From contig JAESUV010000220.1 of NCBI GenBank assembly GCA_016762975.1, forward strand, positions 7,859-14,543: a stretch of DNA of 6,685 bases, read 5' to 3'. How positions within the stretch are numbered: the stretch's first letter is position 1; each line of letters starts with the position of its first letter. Both the position numbers and the translations under genes were made by a program. Shown piece by piece: positions 1 through 3,792 of the stretch. Under the pieces are notes generated by a model. The model made no database searches, was not told the DNA's origin, and saw only the letters and a program-made list of their open reading frames with translations. The DNA comes from Gammaproteobacteria bacterium (GTDB taxonomy: Bacteria; Pseudomonadota; Gammaproteobacteria; Pseudomonadales; Pseudohongiellaceae).

Positions 1-314
1 CGCCCAGATAAGCGCCGCAGCATATCAACCGCATTTGCCTCATCACTCGGTTTACCGAGCACGTCAGCATCGCAGACAACACTTGTATCAGCTGCAAGCA
101 CTAGGCTGTTGACTGAATCCTTACTGCTAGGGAGTGCACGCAGCGCAGAGTCCGCCTTCTCTTGCGCCATGCGAATAACATAGTCATTGGCGAGCTCGCC
201 ACGGCGAATAGATTCGTCAATGTCCTGGCGTCGAACGGTGAAACGAACACCAATCTGGCTGAGCAACTCCTGCCGTCTTGCGGAGGCAGAGGCAAGTATG
301 ATCGACTCCGTCAT
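1..314 (-). CDS. maf: Maf-family nucleoside triphosphate pyrophosphatase (YhdE-like), 5' part only
   Basis: The first 104 codons of a Maf protein; the rest lies beyond the left edge (family members are about 190-200 aa). Maf proteins hydrolyse non-canonical or surplus nucleoside triphosphates to monophosphates; the YhdE type prefers dTTP/UTP. Visible motifs are LASASARR at residues 7-14 (the N-terminal P-loop-like signature, normally LASASPRR, so Pro is Ala here), DE at 33-34, the RMAQEKA segment at 48-54, AADTSVV at 74-80 with the catalytic-type Asp76, and LGKP at 86-89. The ADT motif and the place directly after mreD both favour the YhdE branch over the YceF (m7GTP) branch. The ATG at 314 lies 9 bases beyond the mreD stop, and its weak GAGG ribosome site overlaps the end of mreD, so translation is probably coupled. 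It is the fourth gene of the leftward mre operon. Family assignment is secure; substrate is inferred. Confidence 0.92.
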   Translation of the reverse strand, partial: MTESIILASASARRQELLSQIGVRFTVRRQDIDESIRRGELANDYVIRMAQEKADSALRALPSSKDSVNSLVLAADTSVVCDADVLGKPSDEANAVDMLRRLSG

Positions 315-323
315 GGGCCTCGC

Positions 324-812
324 CTAATGCACATCGAAGCTACGACGAATTTGTCGGAGCAGTTGAAACAGAGAGGGCCATATCACTGCGCTAGTCAGCG
401 CCGCCATTAGGAACATGAGATTCGAAGAGACACTCTGGCCGGTCAAGATTTGTAACCAGTTGCATAGCATCAGATTGAGACCAACCAGAGCGAGCACCAA
501 CCCGCTCTGCTGGAGACTAGAGAACATCCGCATACGCAGATGCAGGCTAAGCGCTACATAGGCGACAACCACGAGCGCCAGTGCATTCACCCCTAGAGTC
601 GCGCCCTCGAGAACATCCAAGACCAACCCCACCGCCCAGGCTGAACCGATACCAACGCGATAGGGCAAGGCCATGGCCCAATAGATCAGCACCATCGGCA
701 CCCATTCAGGGCGATAGTTCATCGCCCATTCGGGAAACGGAACAATAGCCAGTAAATACGCTATAAAGAAGCTTAGAAAAATTACCCAGATCGAGTGTGG
801 TCTGCTTTGCAT
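324..812 (-). CDS. mreD: Rod shape-determining protein MreD
   Basis: Polytopic inner-membrane subunit of the MreBCD elongation machinery, which links cytoplasmic MreB filaments to the peptidoglycan synthases RodA/PBP2. The 162 residues equal the length I recall for E. coli MreD. Hydrophobic segments fall at about 8-26, 35-50, 53-70, 72-90, 103-122 and 132-155. The family signature is present: RPEWVPMVLIYWAMALPYRV at 34-53, followed by LDVLEGATLGVNAL at 65-78. The C-terminus is basic (LLRQIRRSF), consistent with a cytoplasmic end. The ATG at 812 is 8 bases past the mreC stop, and the AGG of its weak ribosome site overlaps that stop codon, so translational coupling to mreC is likely. No terminator is visible before or after it. 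Nothing unusual in sequence. Confidence 0.97.
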   Translation of the reverse strand: MQSRPHSIWVIFLSFFIAYLLAIVPFPEWAMNYRPEWVPMVLIYWAMALPYRVGIGSAWAVGLVLDVLEGATLGVNALALVVVAYVALSLHLRMRMFSSLQQSGLVLALVGLNLMLCNWLQILTGQSVSSNLMFLMAALTSAVIWPSLFQLLRQIRRSFDVH

Positions 813-820
813 CGCTCTAC

Positions 821-1816
821 CTATTGCACTGCCGCGTCAGGCGCGTCAGGCGAGAGTGAGGGTATTGGATCTGCTGCAGTCGGTTCATTGGTCTCTTCTT
901 GTATTTCTTCTTCACCCGCTCCGACAACAGGCAATTCGATTTCCGCTATATCTGCTGCTGCGCGCACACTCGTTTGTGCCTCTTCACGCTTAAATACCAA
1001 TAACACGTGACGAGTACTGTCTAGCTGTGCGAGTGGTCTCGCCTTGATCGTAGCGAAGTCTTGACCGGGGTCGGCAAATACGCTGATGATTTCGGCAACG
1101 GGGTAGTTCTTGGGATAGACCTGCCCCATACCCGAGCTCACCAATCTATCGCCGGCTTTCATGTCTTGCGTCTGCGTTACAAACTCCAATTCTAGCTCGC
1201 TTGCGGTCGTGCGGCTCCCCCTAGCCAACGCTCGTTCGCCATTGCGATTCACCTCGACTGGCGTCACATGATGAGGGTCTGTGATTAGCAAGACCCAAGA
1301 AGTAAAAGGAAGTACCTCATCCACCTGCCCCATTAAACCGTTTGCATCGAGAAGGGCCTGCCCGACAAAAACCCCCTCGCGAGCGCCTTTGTTAATTAGC
1401 ACCCTTTTCGAATAAGGATCGGGGGATATATTTATAATTTCCGCGGCCAATACGTCGCCATTGATTCCTTGAGTTGCCTCATTCAGTGCGAGTAGCCGGT
1501 TGTTCTCGCTAACCAGACTCTCAAGCAACTGTAGCTCACGCTGCGCGATGAGCAGACCGGCACGCAGACTTTCATTTTCTTCGAGAAGATCGGTACGAGA
1601 GACGAATACATCATCAATCCAGAAAGAGACACGCGTCGGTATATCAGCAACCCAATAGACTGGGGTAGTGGCATAGCCGAGGCCAAAACGAATTCGCTCC
1701 AGATAGCCGAAGCGGGCATCTGCAACCATGATGCAAACGGAGAGGAATATAAAGGTGAGCGCCCGATACTCAAGAGCGACACCTTTTATAAACAGAGTCT
1801 TATCGATGGCTACCAA
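821..1816 (-). CDS. mreC: Cell shape-determining protein MreC
   Basis: Bitopic periplasmic scaffold protein that binds MreD and PBP2 and helps organise lateral wall synthesis. Layout of the 331 residues: short cytoplasmic tail 1-17, a single membrane anchor about 18-32 followed by the conserved VADARF motif at 31-36, a coiled coil about 72-112 (dimerisation), and the two-lobed beta domain about 120-277. Conserved stretches there include DPYSKRVLINKGAREGVFVG (133-152), NGLMGQV (159-165), LLITDPHH (176-183) and GDRLVSSGMG (222-231). An acidic, Pro/Ala-rich tail (278-331) follows; such tails vary between species. The start is uncertain: the only in-frame start codon after an in-frame TGA (1825-1823) that keeps the membrane anchor is TTG at 1816. 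Its GAAGAGG ribosome site ends just one base before it, which is too close. An 8-codon GTG mini-ORF overlaps this start. Family identity is certain; the first few residues are not. Confidence 0.95.
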   Translation of the reverse strand: MVAIDKTLFIKGVALEYRALTFIFLSVCIMVADARFGYLERIRFGLGYATTPVYWVADIPTRVSFWIDDVFVSRTDLLEENESLRAGLLIAQRELQLLESLVSENNRLLALNEATQGINGDVLAAEIINISPDPYSKRVLINKGAREGVFVGQALLDANGLMGQVDEVLPFTSWVLLITDPHHVTPVEVNRNGERALARGSRTTASELELEFVTQTQDMKAGDRLVSSGMGQVYPKNYPVAEIISVFADPGQDFATIKARPLAQLDSTRHVLLVFKREEAQTSVRAAADIAEIELPVVGAGEEEIQEETNEPTAADPIPSLSPDAPDAAVQ

Positions 1817-1826
1817 ACCTCTTCAC
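1800..1826 (-). other. Possible 8-codon leader ORF overlapping the mreC start
   Basis: On the minus strand a GTG at 1826 is preceded by AGGA (1835-1832) at a 5-base spacing, and opens a reading frame of eight codons (MKRFGSHR) that ends with TAA at 1802-1800. It overlaps the TTG start of mreC in another frame, and its stop lies 12-14 bases inside mreC. This geometry is compatible with a short leader peptide that feeds ribosomes to the weak TTG start by coupling. It could equally be chance, or the residue of a frame error near the mreC start. No homology can be claimed for so short a peptide. Confidence 0.3.
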
Positions 1827-1858
1827 TGGAATCCTAGAGTTTGTATTTCGGGCCTAGG

Positions 1859-1880
1859 CGAGGCCTGATTCGAAGCCTCG
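1859..1880 (-). repeat. Inverted repeat (hairpin) in the mreB-mreC spacer, proximal to mreC
   Basis: Perfect 6-bp arms CGAGGC (1859-1864) and GCCTCG (1875-1880) enclose a 10-base loop containing TTCGAA. It would form in the transcript between mreB and mreC, about 35 bases before the mreC ribosome site. No T-run follows on the minus strand, so it is not a standard terminator. An 8-bp palindrome GCCTAGGC at 1852-1859 abuts it and offers alternative pairing. Confidence 0.55.
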
Positions 1881-1882
1881 AT

Positions 1883-1898
1883 TCAAGACCCTTCTTGA
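1883..1898 (-). repeat. Inverted repeat (hairpin) in the mreB-mreC spacer, distal to mreC
   Basis: TCAAGA (1883-1888) and TCTTGA (1893-1898) form perfect 6-bp arms around a 4-base loop. It sits two bases from the hairpin at 1859-1880, so the mreC leader carries two stem-loops in tandem. There is no downstream T-run on the minus strand. Candidate roles, all inferred, are an RNase-resistant boundary or processing site that lets mreB and mreCD mRNA levels differ, or a binding site in DNA. Confidence 0.5.
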
Positions 1899-1923
1899 CC
1901 TAAACCCAAAGGGGAAAAGCCAG

Positions 1924-1932
1924 AGTATATCA
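1924..1932 (-). promoter_or_regulatory. Candidate extended -10 promoter for mreC-mreD-maf
   Basis: Read leftward the sequence is TGATATACT, an extended -10 (TGn followed by TATACT, five of six bases of TATAAT). At a 17-base spacing the -35 position reads TCGTGT, a poor match, as is usual for extended -10 promoters. Transcription would start near 1917 and give a leader of about 100 nt containing both hairpins at 1859-1898. It would allow mreCD and maf to be transcribed apart from mreB. Predicted from motif only. Confidence 0.45.
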
Positions 1933-1969
1933 GCCCCGCAAGACGTACACGAGATAGCCCAGCTGAGGC

Positions 1970-3013
1970 CTACTCCAGTGTCAACAGATCGATATCGTGG
2001 GTATCCATCAATTCCATTGCCTTACCGCCGCCGCGTGCCACGCAAGAAAGCGGATCATCCGCGACGATAACCGGCAGGCCGGTCTCTTCGGAGAGCAATT
2101 TGTCCAGATCCCTAAGCAAAGCACCACCGCCGGTTAGGACGAGACCGCTTTCAGCAATATCCGAGGCCAATTCTGGTGGAGATTGTTCCAGTGCACTTTT
2201 TACCGCCTGAACAATCGCCGAGAGTGGCTCCTGTAGGGATTCGAGTATTTCATCGCTGTTTAGCGTAAAACTTCGCGGCACACCTTCGGCTAGATTACGA
2301 CCGCGAACATCGATCTCACGAATCTCTGTGGAGGTTCCGACATAGGCACAGCCTATCTCTTTCTTAATACGCTCAGCTGTAGCTTCACCGATAAGGCTGC
2401 CGTAGTTGCGACGCACATGCGTAGTGATAGCCTCGTCGAATCGATCGCCACCAACGCGCACCGATTCCGAGTAAACCACGCCATTCAATGAAATAATCGC
2501 AATCTCGGTAGTACCACCGCCGATGTCCACGACCATGGAGCCACTTGCCTGATCTACCGGCAGACCGGCACCAATCGCAGCTGCCATAGGTTCTTCGATC
2601 AAACGCACGTCACGTGCACCGGCGCTAGCTACCGATTCACGGATGGCACGTCGCTCTACCTGCGTAGATTTGCAAGGAACACAGACTAGGACTCTCGGGC
2701 TAGGCGGGAAAAAACTGTTCTCATGCACCTTGTTAATGAAGTGCTGTAGCATCTTCTCAGTTACCTGAAAGTCTGCGATAACGCCGTCCTTCAAAGGACG
2801 AATAGCCGTAATATTGCCGGGCGTTCGTCCTAACATGCGCTTCGCGTCGGTACCCACAGCTGTAACGGTTTTCTGACCGTTGTGAGTGCGGATAGCGACC
2901 ACCGAAGGCTCGTTCAAAACGATGCCCTGATCACGCACATAAATCAGTGTATTGGCCGTGCCTAAATCAATAGACAGGTCGTTGGAGAACATTCCCCTAA
3001 TTTTTTTAAACAT
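1970..3013 (-). CDS. mreB: Rod shape-determining protein MreB (bacterial actin)
   Basis: Cytoplasmic actin homologue that assembles membrane-bound filaments and directs lateral wall synthesis through MreC/MreD/RodZ/RodA. The 347 residues equal the E. coli protein length. The N-terminal MFKKIRGMF forms the membrane-binding amphipathic end. Nucleotide-site motifs are SIDLGTANT (14-22, phosphate 1), LIEEPMAAAIGAG (138-150, with the catalytic-type Glu), VVDIGGGTTE (161-170, phosphate 2) and LVLTGGGALLRDL (291-303, adenosine). VCVPCKSTQVERRAIRE (110-126) carries Lys where E. coli has Gly; I recall the Lys form from Pseudomonas. The start is fixed by an in-frame TGA just upstream. The only ribosome-site-like GAGG (3030-3027) is 13 bases from the ATG, unusually far, with an A-rich stretch between. 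A run of seven A in codons 3-5 is a possible slippage point. First gene of the leftward operon, divergent from gatC. Confidence 0.98.
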   Translation of the reverse strand: MFKKIRGMFSNDLSIDLGTANTLIYVRDQGIVLNEPSVVAIRTHNGQKTVTAVGTDAKRMLGRTPGNITAIRPLKDGVIADFQVTEKMLQHFINKVHENSFFPPSPRVLVCVPCKSTQVERRAIRESVASAGARDVRLIEEPMAAAIGAGLPVDQASGSMVVDIGGGTTEIAIISLNGVVYSESVRVGGDRFDEAITTHVRRNYGSLIGEATAERIKKEIGCAYVGTSTEIREIDVRGRNLAEGVPRSFTLNSDEILESLQEPLSAIVQAVKSALEQSPPELASDIAESGLVLTGGGALLRDLDKLLSEETGLPVIVADDPLSCVARGGGKAMELMDTHDIDLLTLE

Positions 3014-3091
3014 GGTTTTTCGTAGACCTCAATTTAAGATTCCATTGCTGGCATGCATTCTTATTTAAGCGGCATTTCTGCCCAATGATTT

Positions 3092-3105
3092 AGCGATTGA
3101 TCGCT
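3092..3105. repeat. 14-bp palindrome AGCGAT-TG-ATCGCT in the mreB leader
   Basis: Perfect 6-bp arms with a 2-base centre (as RNA, a 5-bp stem with a UUGA loop). On the plus strand it is followed by TTTTATTT, so it resembles a weak rightward terminator; on the minus strand it lies about 80 bases before the mreB start. It could be an operator for mreB, or could stop stray rightward transcription before the gat promoter. Function not determinable. Confidence 0.5.
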
Positions 3106-3137
3106 TTTATTTCATGCTCGGAACGAATTAATGTGTA

Positions 3138-3182
3138 CCAGCAGCTCCTCTCACCCTATTTGGGATTGAGATGAGCTGCTGG
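3138..3182. repeat. Long interrupted hairpin with 10-bp perfect outer arms
   Basis: Outer arms CCAGCAGCTC (3138-3147) and GAGCTGCTGG (3173-3182) are perfectly complementary. Inside them, after a single C/T mismatch, TCTCA (3149-3153) pairs with TGAGA (3167-3171). Then, with a 2-base bulge (3165-3166), CCC (3154-3156) pairs with GGG (3162-3164) around a TATTT loop. In total 18 base pairs form in 45 bases. No T-run follows on either strand, so it is not a standard terminator. It lies upstream of the gatC promoter. If mreB is transcribed from the minus-strand -10 near 3241 it would fall in the mreB 5' leader. I do not recognise it as a named RNA or repeat family. Confidence 0.75.
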
Positions 3183-3218
3183 CGGGAATCTCCTAGAGTA
3201 ATTGACCGATTTCTCTTT

Positions 3219-3248
3219 TTGGGAACATCGGCAAAATTCAAGTATAAT
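3219..3248 (+). promoter_or_regulatory. Sigma-70-type promoter for gatCAB
   Basis: A perfect -10 TATAAT lies at 3243-3248. The best -35 is TTGGGA at 3219-3224 (four of six bases) with an 18-base spacer. The bases just after the -10 are CTCGCCC, a GC-rich discriminator of the type found at promoters under negative stringent (ppGpp) control, which would suit a translation gene; that regulation is inferred. Initiation near 3255 gives a gatC leader of about 183 nt. Confidence 0.7.
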
Positions 3249-3270
3249 CTCGCCCTTACGCGAATAGCAG
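3241..3270 (-). promoter_or_regulatory. Candidate mreB promoter overlapping the gatC -10
   Basis: On the minus strand TATACT (3246-3241, five of six bases) overlaps the plus-strand TATAAT by four bases. The best -35 is CTGCTA (3270-3265, three of six bases) at an 18-base spacing, so this side is weaker than the gatC side. Initiation near 3234 would give mreB a leader of about 220 nt containing the hairpins at 3138-3182 and 3092-3105. I found no better mreB promoter nearer the gene. Confidence 0.4.
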
Positions 3271-3273
3271 GCA

Positions 3274-3291
3274 CTCTAGCAACGGCTAGGG
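3274..3291 (+). repeat. Hairpin near the 5' end of the gatC leader
   Basis: CTAGC (3276-3280) and GCTAG (3285-3289) pair around an AACG loop. A T-G wobble (3275/3290) and a C-G pair (3274/3291) extend the stem to seven pairs in RNA. It lies about 20 nt after the predicted gatC start site and directly before the tandem repeat. It could protect the 5' end of the mRNA; inferred only. Confidence 0.5.
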
Positions 3292-3298
3292 CTTTGAG

Positions 3299-3341
3299 CA
3301 AGCGGCAGGATACAAATACTTGAGCCACCGCAAATACTGCA
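3299..3341 (+). repeat. Tandem leader repeat, copy A
   Basis: First copy of a 43-nt imperfect direct repeat in the gatC leader, 34 of 43 positions identical to copy B at 3355-3397 (offset 56). It begins CAAGCGGC and contains CAAATACT twice, 18 bases apart (3313 and 3331). GCGG (3302-3305) can pair with CCGC (3328-3331). Confidence 0.75.
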
Positions 3342-3354
3342 AGAAGTTCACTCC

Positions 3355-3397
3355 CAAGCGGCTGGATGCAAATAGTGGAACCACTGTAAATATCGCA
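3355..3397 (+). repeat. Tandem leader repeat, copy B
   Basis: Second copy, 56 bases after copy A, with nine substitutions and no gap. The GCGG (3358-3361) partner is CTGT (3384-3387) instead of CCGC, and both changes are C to T, so G-U pairing in RNA would survive. This copy also forms AGTGG-AA-CCACT (3374-3385), absent in copy A. It ends about 40 bases before the gatC start. Confidence 0.75.
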
Positions 3398-3426
3398 GTT
3401 AATGTACCCCCGACACGAAAAATCCC

Positions 3427-3430
3427 GGAG
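3427..3430 (+). promoter_or_regulatory. gatC ribosome-binding site
   Basis: GGAG seven bases before the ATG at 3438. It decides the start: the in-frame upstream ATG at 3402 would add 12 residues (MYPRHEKSRRFS) not expected in GatC and lacks a ribosome site. Confidence 0.85.
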
Positions 3431-3437
3431 ATTCTCG

Positions 3438-3725
3438 ATGGCTTTGGACAAGACAGAAGTAGAAAAAATTGCCCATTTGGCGCGCTTACACATTAGCGAA
3501 TCTGAAACCGACGAGGTGACAACTCGAATTACCGATATTTTGGTACTTATTGATCAGATGCAATCGGTAGACACCGAGGGAGTCGAACCACTGGCCCATC
3601 CTTTGGATGCAGTGCAGCGTCTACGTATTGACGAGATTACCGAAGAAAATCAGCGCGACCGGCTTCAGCAACTCGCACCCGCCAGCGAAGACGGCTTGTA
3701 CCTGGTGCCAAAAGTACTCGAGTGA
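3438..3725 (+). CDS. gatC: Asp/Glu-tRNA amidotransferase subunit C
   Basis: Small subunit of GatCAB, which wraps around the GatA-GatB interface and stabilises the complex; it has no catalytic residues. The 95 residues match the family size. Family features are the N-terminal helix MALDKTEVEKIAHLARLHIS (1-20), the DILVLIDQMQSVDTEGVEPLAHPL segment (about 34-57) and the closing GLYLVPKVLE (86-95). The start with SD at 3427 gives the usual MAL N-terminus. First gene of the rightward operon, 67 bases before gatA, with a long repeat-bearing leader. Nothing unusual in the protein. Confidence 0.96.
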   Translation: MALDKTEVEKIAHLARLHISESETDEVTTRITDILVLIDQMQSVDTEGVEPLAHPLDAVQRLRIDEITEENQRDRLQQLAPASEDGLYLVPKVLE

Positions 3726-3792
3726 TCTCGCGAACCCGATCCTTAGACCAAACAACTTACACTACTAACTTAACGCCAAATGGAATTCACAA
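3726..3792 (+). other. gatC-gatA spacer, with a G-free A/C-rich stretch
   Basis: 67 bases with no terminator or promoter that I can support. Positions 3747-3774 contain no G and are A/C/T-rich, so this part of the mRNA should be unstructured just before the weak gatA ribosome site (GGA at 3782-3784). Such stretches can act as translation enhancers or small-RNA targets; this is inferred. Confidence 0.4.

Larger units (their letters stand above)
3014..3437. other. Divergent mreB/gatC intergenic control region (424 bp)
   Basis: No convincing coding sequence: frames crossing it lack family features and their start signals are poor. From left to right it holds the mreB leader with a small hairpin (GGCA/TGCC, 3071-3082), a 14-bp palindrome at 3092-3105, a long interrupted hairpin at 3138-3182, overlapping opposite-facing -10 elements at 3241-3248, a hairpin at 3274-3291, an imperfect tandem repeat at 3299-3397, and the gatC ribosome site at 3427-3430. 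The density of dyads and repeats is well above what is seen in the rest of the window. Confidence 0.85.

Noticed and set aside
795..1010. Plus-strand open frame opposite the mreC 3' end
   Set aside because: It is antisense to the low-complexity acidic tail of MreC and has no family features; a shadow frame.
1900..1918. Terminator after mreB (CCC/GGG hairpin followed by TTT)
   Set aside because: Only three pairs with a three-base loop and a short T-run; too weak to call.
3138..3182. Rho-independent terminator
   Set aside because: The stem is strong but neither strand has a T-run after it, and no gene ends next to it.
3202..3207. TTGACC as the -35 of the gatC promoter
   Set aside because: It is a good hexamer, but it lies 35 bases from TATAAT, too far to work with it, and no -10 follows it at a normal distance.
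3366..3389. Seven-residue leader peptide (MQIVEPL) in repeat copy B
   Set aside because: No convincing ribosome site, and copy A has ATA in place of the ATG, so it is not part of the conserved repeat.
3402..3437. Upstream in-frame ATG for gatC
   Set aside because: It would add MYPRHEKSRRFS, has no ribosome site, and the ATG at 3438 has an ideal GGAG and gives the usual GatC N-terminus.
3128..3493. 121-codon minus-strand open frame across the mreB-gatC region
   Set aside because: It overlaps the gatC 5' end, the promoters and the repeats, lacks any recognisable domain, and its open state is explained by chance in a region without selection for stops.
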